Origin: Terriglobia bacterium
GTDB taxonomy: Bacteria; Acidobacteriota; Terriglobia; JAIQFV01
Assembly (NCBI GenBank): GCA_020073085.1
Contig: JAIQFV010000002.1
Location: 133,586-197,585, forward strand
DNA length: 64,000 nt
Reading direction: 5' to 3'
Shown here piece by piece: positions 26,342 to 35,140 of the stretch. The translations under genes were made by a program, and so were the position numbers. How positions within the stretch are numbered: position 1 is the first letter of the stretch; the number at the start of each line of letters is the position of its first letter. The notes beneath the pieces are model-generated. The model had not been told where the DNA came from and did no database searches. It saw only the letters and a list, made by a program, of their open reading frames with translations.

Positions 26342-29300
26342 CTAAAAGTCGATGACGATCGTGCCATCGAAGCCGCACGTGTCCACGTTGAACCAAATGA
26401 CCTTGCGTTCCTCTTTACCGGCGATGGTCGCCTCGACTTTGAGCTGGTAAACGCCCGGCACCAACTGAGTCGGGTTGGACACCGCTCCCCACTCGCGATG
26501 GAACTGGAACGAGGCGCACGCCGTACCCGGCGTCGCAGTCACCGTCTGGAGGGGTACGTTCCTTGTCTCGTCCACTTCGTTGGCAAATCCAAACGCGCCT
26601 CCGAATCGCTTCAGTTCAATCTCGTGGACCTGGGGCATGGGCACGCCTCCCTGGGTCACCAGGACACGGGCTCCGGTCCGGACGCCTTCACCGCAAAGGT
26701 CGCGCGTCTGGCTGCTCGTCGCGCCGGTGGCCGGATTGGACACAAAGGTGACGGTGATGTTGGCAGTACGTTCCCGCGCTGAGGCGGTCGGTGCAAAGAC
26801 CCCGTTCAGGTCACCCGAGCCGGCCTCATGTCCGGGCTCCAGCGTGATGGGAAAGGCGGGCAGTCCAGACAACGAGAAGTCGCCGGCGTTCGTGCCGCCA
26901 ATGGCAATGTTGGTGATCGTAAGATTACACGTGCCCGTATTGGATATGACAAACGGCCGGGTGGAATGACAGGTTCCCAGGCTCTGGACAACGGTTGGCA
27001 AGAACCTTAGATTCGGCGACAGGCCCAAGGCGCCGGATCCACCCTGCCCCGTTGCTGGCACGGAAACCGAGGGAGTCGACGGGTCATCGCTTGGAACTGT
27101 CAGCATTGCCGTTTGAGGTCCGACACCCGTTGGGGTGAAGGTCACCTCAAAAGGAAAGCAGAAATCAGGGCTGATCACGACCGGATACCCGCCGGACGGC
27201 GTCGTGACAGCGAACTGGGGGTTCGAAGAGGTCACGGGCCCCGCCGAGAGGCTGGCATTGCCGGTATTGCAGACCTTAAGCGTCGAGCGGCCGGCACTCC
27301 CGTCACAGATGCTCCCGAAGGCCACTCCCGAAGGGATCTGGATTTGGGGGACATCGCCCACAAGAAATTTGCTGAAGAAAACATCGATCGCGGCCGACGG
27401 GGGTGTGATCTCGGGAGGGGACTTCGCAGAAGCAAATGAAGTGAAGAATCGTCCTGCGGCACATGCGTTGCCGTTGTAGTCACCATACTTCGGGGAACCT
27501 CCGCCGGTGTTGCAGGTCTCCCCTGCTGGGCACACGGTCGAAGAGAAATCACAGCGGGTTTGTGACCCCGGGCAGTTGGGCTGCGTATTGTCACAACAGA
27601 CGCCGGCGAGCTGCGGCTGAGTGGAACACGACTCCGAATCACCGGTGCTCCGTGGAGCCGCGCCCCAGCCCGAGGCACACTCGGGGTCGAGGACCTTCGA
27701 GATCTTGAACTCGGGGCCGGCAACAAGGTTGCCGAGCGCGTCCAGGCGCGCCCTGCCTCCGAAGTATTCCGTCAGGTCGTTGGCCGCGGGGGTTGCGGCA
27801 CGCCGGTCATACCACGACACGAATGCCTCGCCGCCAGTCGTGCTTACCCATGGCATGAACCGCCGCCCGACGGCCGTGGCATTAATGGTGACGACTCGAG
27901 CGGGCAACCACGTCCGGCCGCCATCGAGTGAATCGCGCACAAGGATGTTCTCGTTTCCGGCCACCGTGTTTTGCGCGTAAGCGACGTAGACGTGGTTCGC
28001 GTTGGTGTCATCCACTGCCACCATGTGACTGGAGAGCACATTGCCGTTATTGCATCGGTCCAGACCCGAGACCGGACACGTGACGTCAGTGACGGCAGTC
28101 ACGGTCACCGGAAAGCCCAACTGGGGAGCAAGGCCGGCGCCGCAGGAACTGAATTTATGCAGGCGGATGTTGCCACCCTGACGGTAGATCACGTAGACAA
28201 ACCCGTCCTGCCCGACACCAACCCGCGGCACGAAGGCGCCGATCTCGACGTCGAAAGGGGCAGTCCAGTTGGCCCCGCTGTCCTGGGAACAGATGATAGA
28301 GGGGTCCTGCCCTGTAGAGTTGAAGTTTCGCCACACCGAGTAGACCTGATCTCCTCCGCCCGGTGCGGCGTTGACGCGATCGGCAGCAATGTGCTCCTGG
28401 TCGGGAAAGCACGAGTTGACGCCGGTATTGGGGCAGCTCAGCGCGTTGGTCAGAAATGGGAAGGTCTGGCCGTTATTGGTGGACCGGTCCATTCCCGTAC
28501 AGGTGGTGGTGGCGGTGCAGCCCGTGTTGATCCCGGCCAAATAGAAGTTGCCGCTCTGTCCCCAGGCGAGCGATGGATCGCCATCGCCGAACCCTGCGGC
28601 CCCGTTAAAAGCAAACGTCTGACCGCCGTCGTTTGAAGTTCTGAACAGGCGTTGTCGGGCGACCACGATGTTCCGGCCATTGGGCGAGACAGCGATTTCA
28701 AGCTCGCCATTTCCTCCCTGGAACAGGCGGGTGAGCGGCGGATCCTGGAGCGGCCACTGCGGCGCAAGGGTTGGAGTCTCCTTCGCGGCTGACTGCCGAA
28801 TCCCCCCTGACGCTGCTCCCGCTGTGGAGTTGTGCGACGAGGTGAAGTCTTGCGCGTCATGGGGCGTGAGGAGCGCCGATCCGGGGGGCACGTTTGCACC
28901 CCGCCGGAGTTCTTCGAGCTCCTGCCCAGTGCGTTGGGGTGTCCCCTCGGTCTTGAACTTGAGAGACTGCCCCATGGCTTCCACTTCGCTGATGAGCGTC
29001 GCGCTGGCGGCTGAGGGCAGGAACGCCTCTGCGCGGACCACGAGATTGCCCACCGCGACGGCCGTGGTGATCCGCAGCACCACCTTGTCGGCGAACAGAG
29101 GACCTCCACTAGGCTGTTGGCGAGGCTCGGTGTGGCGTCGCTGGAGCCCTGGCCAGCCGCCGATGTCCAGGAATGTCGGCTTAGAGTTGTTTTCCGTCGC
29201 GATGTCCCGGAGCTCACGGAGCGCCTCCGCATGGTCCGTCCGAGGCACCGCAGTGATCTGGACACGGGCCGTGGGCCGGCCACGGGCATGCTCGCCGGCC

Positions 29301-29545
29301 GGCACATTCACCAGTTCATCCACATTCGCATATCGCTTGGGAGGGATTGACCAGCCCGCCGGGTAGCGGATGGAGATGCCCTGCGCTTTGATCTCCAATT
29401 GATTCGGGAGCGCCGGCTGGGCAAGGACGCCAGAACTCCAACCCGCCAGCATGAATCCCGCGAGGGCTGTGTACCCTAAAAATGGAACCGCGGCGCGCAC
29501 CGCATGTGCCCGCCAAAGAGCACTGAATCTTTGCATCGTAGCCAT
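26342..29545 (-). CDS. Large secreted protein: PsbP-like region, sialidase-type repeats, choice-of-anchor D domains
   Basis: A 1067-residue product beginning at ATG 29545, chosen because GGAGG lies six bases upstream; an upstream TTG in frame is not favoured. Order: signal peptide (about 15-43), a PsbP/MOG1-like segment around ISIRYPAGWSIP, then a beta-propeller region with Asp-box repeats (TSNDGGQTF, SQDSGANW, SLDGGRTW) as in BNR/sialidase folds, a cysteine-rich insert (QLAGVCCDNTQPNCPG) and two ASPM/SPD-2/Hydin-like choice-of-anchor D domains (SGVAFGSICDG, GLSPNLRFLPTVV). No sialidase catalytic set was verified, so enzyme activity is not claimed. Confidence 0.85.
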   Translation of the reverse strand: MATMQRFSALWRAHAVRAAVPFLGYTALAGFMLAGWSSGVLAQPALPNQLEIKAQGISIRYPAGWSIPPKRYANVDELVNVPAGEHARGRPTARVQITAVPRTDHAEALRELRDIATENNSKPTFLDIGGWPGLQRRHTEPRQQPSGGPLFADKVVLRITTAVAVGNLVVRAEAFLPSAASATLISEVEAMGQSLKFKTEGTPQRTGQELEELRRGANVPPGSALLTPHDAQDFTSSHNSTAGAASGGIRQSAAKETPTLAPQWPLQDPPLTRLFQGGNGELEIAVSPNGRNIVVARQRLFRTSNDGGQTFAFNGAAGFGDGDPSLAWGQSGNFYLAGINTGCTATTTCTGMDRSTNNGQTFPFLTNALSCPNTGVNSCFPDQEHIAADRVNAAPGGGDQVYSVWRNFNSTGQDPSIICSQDSGANWTAPFDVEIGAFVPRVGVGQDGFVYVIYRQGGNIRLHKFSSCGAGLAPQLGFPVTVTAVTDVTCPVSGLDRCNNGNVLSSHMVAVDDTNANHVYVAYAQNTVAGNENILVRDSLDGGRTWLPARVVTINATAVGRRFMPWVSTTGGEAFVSWYDRRAATPAANDLTEYFGGRARLDALGNLVAGPEFKISKVLDPECASGWGAAPRSTGDSESCSTQPQLAGVCCDNTQPNCPGSQTRCDFSSTVCPAGETCNTGGGSPKYGDYNGNACAAGRFFTSFASAKSPPEITPPSAAIDVFFSKFLVGDVPQIQIPSGVAFGSICDGSAGRSTLKVCNTGNASLSAGPVTSSNPQFAVTTPSGGYPVVISPDFCFPFEVTFTPTGVGPQTAMLTVPSDDPSTPSVSVPATGQGGSGALGLSPNLRFLPTVVQSLGTCHSTRPFVISNTGTCNLTITNIAIGGTNAGDFSLSGLPAFPITLEPGHEAGSGDLNGVFAPTASARERTANITVTFVSNPATGATSSQTRDLCGEGVRTGARVLVTQGGVPMPQVHEIELKRFGGAFGFANEVDETRNVPLQTVTATPGTACASFQFHREWGAVSNPTQLVPGVYQLKVEATIAGKEERKVIWFNVDTCGFDGTIVIDF

Positions 29546-30340
29546 TGCACACCTCCACAAGGGAATGTTTTGGTTGGGTAATTACTCAACGCGAATTTCA
29601 ATTTTGGATTCTCTGCCAGGCGTCATTGTATCCACAACACAGCCTACCTCCGAACGCGGTTGCTCGGTCTTCAGCGGCTGAGCTTTCCTCCCGTGGCAGG
29701 CATCACTTAAATGCCCTGCAGGGGGTTTGCTCAATGCCGGACGTTTGTCCAACTCTCGCAACCGTAGAAGTCGACCGACAGGAGTGACCAGTGATTCTTG
29801 GAAATCGCCGTTCAAATAGGCAACGCAGGAGAGCGGGTTGGGCAATTCTCATTAATTGCCCACTGAGTCGCGCCCTCGAAGTGCCTCTATCATGTTTCGC
29901 CACGCATGGATAAAGGCGTTCGAGACCCTTTTGGGCCTCGAAAGTCAGGTTCAATTCAGTGATGCGGGTTAAGTAATCTCCCTCATGAGAAAAGTCAACA
30001 CAATTTCGCTTCTTACGGTGTTTTCACAAGCTCCTGCGATATGTTTCACGATCACTTTTCGATGAACCTGCCCAAAGTTGGATCCAACGAAAGACCAAGG
30101 CTAGGCGCTGGGTGGTGGGTGGCTGGGAAAGGGAAGTCTTGTCGAGGCCTGTCTAATATCCTGACAATGAAAGCAGATAGAGATGCAGTTCGCTTGGATG
30201 GTATGATCGGTCTGCCTTTAAGCAGATGAGCGCTCGTGCGGGCTTCCTATGAAAGCCCTCGTTGTTGAGGGTTTGGAACCCGGAGTGGCAAATCGGTCGC
30301 ACCCAAGGGCGCCGGGCTCACCCTTGAGGGCCACTGGACT
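29546..30340. other. Intergenic, no gene seen
   Basis: About 795 bases between two minus-strand genes. The longest frame (62 codons at 30041, plus strand) has no ribosome-binding site and no family resemblance. It should hold the promoter of the 1067-residue protein gene. I see no hairpin terminator after the 3' end of the gene at 30341. Confidence 0.5.
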
Positions 30341-32362
30341 TCATCTCCGGGCGACCTCCATGTTCAATTGCCACTGAAAGGTCTCTTCTTCAGTGGTCTT
30401 AGAGCACTTGCCCTCCCGGGTGACGGTGTGCTTCCCGTGCCCGGAGGCCGACCGTATCCCATCGCCAGAAGAATTCTCGGAATCTTTATGCCAGCCCGAA
30501 CCGCCGGAAGGCGTGGTGACGCTGTCCTCGACCGGGTGAGGGGAGAAGCTGCGTTTCAAAGTGTCGCTCGTTTCTGTCGGCCCGGTGGACCGGATCTGCC
30601 TGCCAGTGGCGGTTTCGACCCCCCTTCTGGACTTGGCTGTCTTGGTCTCCTCCCAGGTCAGATCGATTCGTGGGAAGTTGAAATAGACTCGCTTGATCTT
30701 CTTCGTTTGGGCATCGAAGTAGATGACAACTTCATGCTTCTGATTGGCCTCATCGGGGTTGGGCTGTGCGCTGGTCACTGTTCTCTTCAATTCGACTTCA
30801 CCTTCGGTGAGGAGGGGTGGTTTTCCTAAGTCTCCGGCGTAGTTATATGAGGTATGGTTCTCGGCCCCGGAATAGGAACCGACGCTGGTGTCTTTCACGG
30901 TGACTCGCCAGCGCAATTCCCCAGTGCTGCGGACGTAGTTCGACACAATGCTGTCTTTGTCGAGGGCGAGGTTGACCTGGACCCGGAGATCCTTCGTCCG
31001 GTTCTCTTTGGAGATCTTGGTATAACCGGGCGGAGCCTCGCGGCAGTCCTCGGTGTGCTCTTCGTGCAAAGTTCCGGTCAGCATTGCAGAAAAAGTGGGA
31101 GGCGTGACCTTCACTACCCCCTTGCCGGTGACGCCCTCGTTGTAGCCCATGGGCTGGTAGTTGGCAATGAACGTCACCGACTTGTCCTTGTTCCCGGCGT
31201 GATACGTTGTGGTGGCCTGCCCCTGCTCGTTGGTCGCGATCTCGCCCAGCGGGGTGACCTTGCCATCATTCAGCCCCTGGATGCTTAAGTGAATCTTGCG
31301 GCCGGAGAACGGTTCCTGGCCCCCGTCCGGGTCCGTCTTGAAAAGCGTGAAGCGTACCTTCGTCTCCGCTCCCGGCAGGAGCGTGGTCTGGTCGGGCTTC
31401 ACCTCGAGCTTCAGACCCTTGATCTTGATGATGAGAATCTGTTCGATCCGCTTCTCGCCTCGTCCGAGCACGTGTACCGTGATCCTCTCAGAGCCCGGAT
31501 CGGTTCCCTTTTCGAGTGTGTACTCGGCCTCAATTGTGCCGTCTTTCGTCGTCCTGATCTGGTCAAAACTCCCCCCGTCGATCGGCAAGTCTGCGATCCA
31601 TTCGCTGGCCTTCAAGTGCCGGATCGTGCCTCGGTCTTTTGGGGACGTTTTGGCCTGGATATAGACATTTGTTCCCTCCCCACTTCGACCCCGGCAATCG
31701 GTCACCTTCGCCCAGATCTTGGCCTTGCGCTCGCCGGGCTCCGGCGATACCCATGATGGATCCACACTTGACTCGAGTTTCGGCTCCCGAAGCGTGCGAA
31801 AGTGGGTGCTCTCGTACTTCTCTATGAGTTTTGCCAGATTCCCGTACTGAAGCACGTTGATCTGGAGGGCGCTGGTGATGTTGGGCATCTCGGTGTTGTA
31901 CAGGGCTGCGATCGTGCCCCCGCGGTCCGCTGCCCCGAGGTGGGAGCCGACCCAGTAGTTGGGGTGGAGGGAGGAGTCCCTCACCCCGTCGGGACCACGG
32001 GCCGTTATCACACTGACGACGATCCGGAGGCTGTACTCGCCGGGCTCATCGTAGTTGAAGCTGTTTTCTACCTTTTCCGTTTGGGGATTGTCGTCATAGA
32101 ACACTGTCTTTTCATCCAGGATCAAGTCTACATCGCCGGCGAATTTACTCAGCTGATCCATGACGATCTTCGACAGTTCATCCGTCCACTGTTCGTCCGT
32201 TTGAAAATGTCCTTTGTCCTGGTTCAGCTGTTCCTCGGTGCCTTTGACAAAGGCGAACTTTATGTACACCTTCGGCTTCGAGCAGGGCTCTGCTTCAGCT
32301 GCCGTAGCAGCGCCAAGTAGAAAAAACACCATTGCCGCAAGGGCAAGCACTCGCCTCACCAT
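30341..32362 (-). CDS. Exported protein of unknown function with an Ig-like (Big_1-type) segment
   Basis: A 673-residue protein; GGGGGAGG six bases before ATG is a strong ribosome-binding site. Signal peptide about residues 1-22 (LALAAMVFFLLGAATAAEAEP). After an N-terminal domain, residues about 310-410 (KLEVKPDQTTLLPGAETKVRFTLFKTDPDGG ... ATTTYHAGNKDKSVTFIANYQ) look like a bacterial Ig-like fold. The C-terminus is long and polar. It is the last gene of a minus-strand group with two OmpA-like genes and a broken TPR gene, with gaps of about 45 bases, so it is probably in the same operon. Confidence 0.85.
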   Translation of the reverse strand: MVRRVLALAAMVFFLLGAATAAEAEPCSKPKVYIKFAFVKGTEEQLNQDKGHFQTDEQWTDELSKIVMDQLSKFAGDVDLILDEKTVFYDDNPQTEKVENSFNYDEPGEYSLRIVVSVITARGPDGVRDSSLHPNYWVGSHLGAADRGGTIAALYNTEMPNITSALQINVLQYGNLAKLIEKYESTHFRTLREPKLESSVDPSWVSPEPGERKAKIWAKVTDCRGRSGEGTNVYIQAKTSPKDRGTIRHLKASEWIADLPIDGGSFDQIRTTKDGTIEAEYTLEKGTDPGSERITVHVLGRGEKRIEQILIIKIKGLKLEVKPDQTTLLPGAETKVRFTLFKTDPDGGQEPFSGRKIHLSIQGLNDGKVTPLGEIATNEQGQATTTYHAGNKDKSVTFIANYQPMGYNEGVTGKGVVKVTPPTFSAMLTGTLHEEHTEDCREAPPGYTKISKENRTKDLRVQVNLALDKDSIVSNYVRSTGELRWRVTVKDTSVGSYSGAENHTSYNYAGDLGKPPLLTEGEVELKRTVTSAQPNPDEANQKHEVVIYFDAQTKKIKRVYFNFPRIDLTWEETKTAKSRRGVETATGRQIRSTGPTETSDTLKRSFSPHPVEDSVTTPSGGSGWHKDSENSSGDGIRSASGHGKHTVTREGKCSKTTEEETFQWQLNMEVARR

Positions 32363-32407
32363 ACGGACCTCCCCCTTTGCACACGTCCTCTTGTGCGCCT
32401 GCTTCGT

Positions 32408-33244
32408 TCACCGCTCCACCAGTTCCACCCTCCGGTTTTTTGCCTTGCCTTCCTCGGTCTTGTTCGATGCCACCGGGGTAAGCGAAGCGACGCCCATCGG
32501 CTTGAGGCGCGTCCCCGCGATCCCGTGCTTGCCCACCAGCGCATTGACCACCGAGGCCGCGCGGTCCTGCGACAGCTTCATGTTGTGCTCGAAGGTGCCG
32601 GTATTGTCGGTGTGGCCGACGATGAAGACGTTGAGCGTGGTGTTGTTCTTCAGCAGCTTCGCCATCTCGCTGAGCGCCGGCTCGGACTCGGGCTTGATCT
32701 CCGACTTGTCGACGTCGAAATAGATTCCATACACGGCGGCGTGTCCGGTGGCGGTAATGTCAGTCAGCCAGGAGGCTGCATTGGCCTGGATGGTCTGATC
32801 CATGGCCTGGCGTTCGGTGATGTGTAGCGTGTAGCAGTTGCCACCATTCCAGGGCTGTGCGCGGACCCAGATTTCCTTCCCTTCCTTGATGATCTTCCCG
32901 ATCGTCGAAGACTTACCGGAGGTATACAGCACTGTGCCGCCCGCCTTGCGAATGGCGTTCTCAAAGTTGCGGATGATCTCGATCTCGCTGGCACCTTCGA
33001 CGCCCTTCTTATTGCAGTAACTGAGATAGTAGTACTCTCCCTCGACCATTTCCTTCTTGTCTTTCAGCTCATACGTGTAGGCGTCGAACTTCTTGTGCTC
33101 GTAGTTATCCATGTAGTACCCCGGCCAACGTGAGAACAATGGGTAATCCTTGCTCCCCTTCTTGTCCTCCTGGGCCCACATGGCCGCCGCCGCGAAAAGC
33201 AATAGCACGGTGACGGCTGCTGCAGTAAAGATGCTCCTTTTCAT
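32408..33244 (-). CDS. OmpA-family envelope protein (copy 2)
   Basis: A 278-residue product from ATG 33244, after GGGAGG; the frame also opens at 33268. Signal peptide, then a unique N-terminal domain (FSRWPGYYMDNYEHKKFDAYTYEL) and a C-terminal OmpA domain (about 160-278) with IYFDVDKSEIKPES and GHTDNTGTFEHNMKLSQDRA, the peptidoglycan-binding signature. Its C-terminal half is nearly identical to the next gene upstream (33291-34133); the N-terminal halves are clearly related but diverged. A peptidoglycan-tethered outer-membrane or periplasmic protein is inferred. Confidence 0.92.
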   Translation of the reverse strand: MKRSIFTAAAVTVLLLFAAAAMWAQEDKKGSKDYPLFSRWPGYYMDNYEHKKFDAYTYELKDKKEMVEGEYYYLSYCNKKGVEGASEIEIIRNFENAIRKAGGTVLYTSGKSSTIGKIIKEGKEIWVRAQPWNGGNCYTLHITERQAMDQTIQANAASWLTDITATGHAAVYGIYFDVDKSEIKPESEPALSEMAKLLKNNTTLNVFIVGHTDNTGTFEHNMKLSQDRAASVVNALVGKHGIAGTRLKPMGVASLTPVASNKTEEGKAKNRRVELVER

Positions 33245-33290
33245 GACGTGGCCTCCCTTCGGCTTCATGGTTTAACCTGCCTTCAACCTC

Positions 33291-34133
33291 TTACCGCTTC
33301 ACCAATTCCACGCGACGGTTCTTGGCCTTGCCGTCCTCGGTGTCGTTGGAAGCCACCGGGGCCAGCGAAGCAACGCCCGTCGACTTGAGGCGTGCCGCCG
33401 CGATCCCGTGCTTGGTGACCAGTGCGCTGACCACCGACGCCGCGCGATCCTGCGAGAGCTTCATGTTGTGTTCGAAGGTGCCAGTATTATCGGTGTGCCC
33501 GACGATGAATACGTTGAGCGCCGCGTTGTTCTTCAGCAGCTTCGCCATCTCGGTGAGCGCCGGCTCAGACTCGGGCTTGATCTCCGCCTTGTCCGTGTCG
33601 AAACAAATCCCATAGACCGCGGCATGCCCGGTGGCGGTAATGTCGCTGGCCAGCACCTCGGCCGTGGCCTTCATCTCCTGAGCCATTTCCTTGGCCTTAA
33701 CGGTGGTGACCCAGTAACGGTCGGTGCCGGTGGTCACGAAAATCCACTGCGACCCCTTGCGCGCCGTGACCGCAGGGTCGCCGTCGTACGTCCCGGAAAA
33801 CTCGATGGTGTAGCCCGCCGGCCGTAAGGCCGATTCAGCATTGCGAACCACCTTCAGGCGGCTGTACGATTCCGCGGCACACTCGTAGTAATTGTGGAGC
33901 TTCTCCCCTTCGATCATTTGAGTCTTGTTCCCGGGGCCGATCGCAATCTTTACCGCGTCCCATTCGTTCCGCTCACAGCTATAGATGTAGCAACCGGACA
34001 CCCTGCTCAGAAGCGGAGAGTCGCTGCAGCCTTTTTTGTCCGGCTTCGCCGCCTGGCCCAAGAGGAGCGCTGGAGCAAGCAGCGAAATGAACACCATCAC
34101 CCAACCGAGTGTGAAGCGCTTAGCCGTTTTCAT
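33291..34133 (-). CDS. OmpA-family envelope protein (copy 1)
   Basis: A 280-residue protein; AGGAGG precedes ATG. Signal peptide with AAKPDKKGC, where a lipobox-like cysteine (LGQAAKPDKKGC) does not fit the classic lipobox, so a lipoprotein is doubtful. The N-terminal domain has SGCYIYSCERNEWDAVKI, matching the layout of its neighbour; the OmpA C-terminus carries GHTDNTGTFEHNMKLSQDRA. Tandem duplication with its downstream neighbour is clear. Cys residues in the N-terminal domain, absent from copy 2, may form a disulfide. Confidence 0.92.
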   Translation of the reverse strand: MKTAKRFTLGWVMVFISLLAPALLLGQAAKPDKKGCSDSPLLSRVSGCYIYSCERNEWDAVKIAIGPGNKTQMIEGEKLHNYYECAAESYSRLKVVRNAESALRPAGYTIEFSGTYDGDPAVTARKGSQWIFVTTGTDRYWVTTVKAKEMAQEMKATAEVLASDITATGHAAVYGICFDTDKAEIKPESEPALTEMAKLLKNNAALNVFIVGHTDNTGTFEHNMKLSQDRAASVVSALVTKHGIAAARLKSTGVASLAPVASNDTEDGKAKNRRVELVKR

Positions 34134-34152
34134 GGATCCTCCTTTTCATCGT

Positions 34153-34665
34153 CTAACGAGTTCGAGGCGCCCACAATGAGTCGCCTAGATTCAGGTGGTT
34201 GACGGCCCTGTTCGGATCGATGGTTTTCACTTCCTCGAACGCGGTCACTGCGTCCTGATGATTCCCCGCTTGCTGCAGGAAAAACCCGTAATCGTCCAGA
34301 GCCGTGATGAAATCTTTTTTCTCCAACTCCTTGGACTTCCAGGCCCTGACCCAGATTCCGGGGCGATTGAGCTTGTGTTCTTCCCAATCTTCATAGCGAT
34401 CAGCCCCCTACGATTTCCAGACAACCTGCCCGGCTTTGAGCCCGACCAACACGGGATAACCGAAGGAACCGTTCTCTTCTTTCACGCGTACGGCCAGTGT
34501 GTCTGCCCCCGCCCGCGGGAATCCAGGGCAGTCAAAGACTTTTTCATATTCGGAGTCTTCAGATTGACCCCAGGCGATTAAAGGGAGATAAAAAGCCGCC
34601 CCTGCGACGCCTGCCGTGGCGAGGACGCGGCTGCAGATCGAGAATGTGGGCCTTGGGATTGGCAT
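34153..34665 (-). pseudogene. Exported TPR-type gene interrupted by one in-frame amber codon
   Basis: From ATG 34665 a signal peptide (MPIPRPTFSICSRVLATAG) and a short domain end at TAG (34408-34410, codon 86). The same frame continues with no frameshift: ADRYEDWEEHKLNRPGIWVR and a TPR-like helix pair (DYGFFLQQAGNHQDAVTAFEEV, TIDPNRAVNHLNLGDS), stopping at TAG 34153. The two halves together make a sensible 170-codon product, so a recent nonsense change, an assembly error or recoding of TAG are all possible. The second half has no good start codon of its own. It is the first gene of the OmpA group, 19 bases before copy 1. Confidence 0.75.
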
Positions 34666-35031
34666 CTTCGTTTGCCTGGAGTAGGCTTAAAGAAACCCCT
34701 GAGGCCTGTGAGTTGGCAACAGGGAAATCTGGCGAGTTTCAGACTCGGGGAAAATTTGGAGAGATAAAAGTCAGAATGCCCAGGATGAAATGTTTCTTGT
34801 GTTCCTGCAAAACGAGGCACACCCCGAAAGGGCATTTTGAAAACATGTGAATTATGTCACAATCAGATGATGACGGCAAGATAAAACAAACGGCTTCTGG
34901 TTCCATGAGGTATCACGACGACTCGAAAGGGGGATCGTTCCGCCAGGGCGAACGCGGCCGCTCTGGTGAGATTCTTGCATTACTTCTAATGTTTCAATAA
35001 GGTGGAGAAATCCTTCTTGCCGAGAGCTGTG

Positions 35032-35053
35032 AGGCAGACGTCCTCGTCTGCCT
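35032..35053. repeat. Inverted repeat AGGCAGACG-TCCT-CGTCTGCCT
   Basis: A perfect 9-bp stem with a four-base loop. A close relative with GGGCAGACG arms occurs at 55403-55423, so it is a dispersed palindrome family, perhaps REP-like. Confidence 0.8.
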
Positions 35054-35089
35054 TCATGGATTTTTGGCTCGAGCAGAATTATTGGGGGT

Positions 35090-35119
35090 AAAAAAAGGGC
35101 AGCCCAGGGCGGGCTGCCC
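35090..35119 (-). terminator. Intrinsic terminator of the radical SAM gene pair
   Basis: Read on the minus strand, a GGGCAGCCC / GGGCTGCCC stem of nine pairs with a five-base loop is followed by seven T. It lies about 20 bases after the stop at 35141, so it ends the two-gene transcript. Confidence 0.9.
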
Positions 35120-35140
35120 ATTCACCTGCAAACGCCGTTT

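Larger units (their letters stand above)
34666..35140. other. Intergenic with two hairpins, no gene called
   Basis: About 475 bases. It contains a 22-base inverted repeat at 35032-35053 and the terminator of the radical SAM unit at 35090-35119. A 24-codon Cys-rich frame at 34776 has a poor ribosome-binding site and is not called. Confidence 0.6.

Noticed and set aside
34497-34850. Plus-strand frame ending in a Cys/His-rich 24-codon peptide
   Set aside because: Poor ribosome-binding site (spacing 12 bases), no family, and it overlaps the amber-interrupted gene on the other strand.
34852-35121. 89-codon minus-strand frame before the radical SAM terminator
   Set aside because: It runs through the terminator hairpin and a palindrome; composition is not protein-like.
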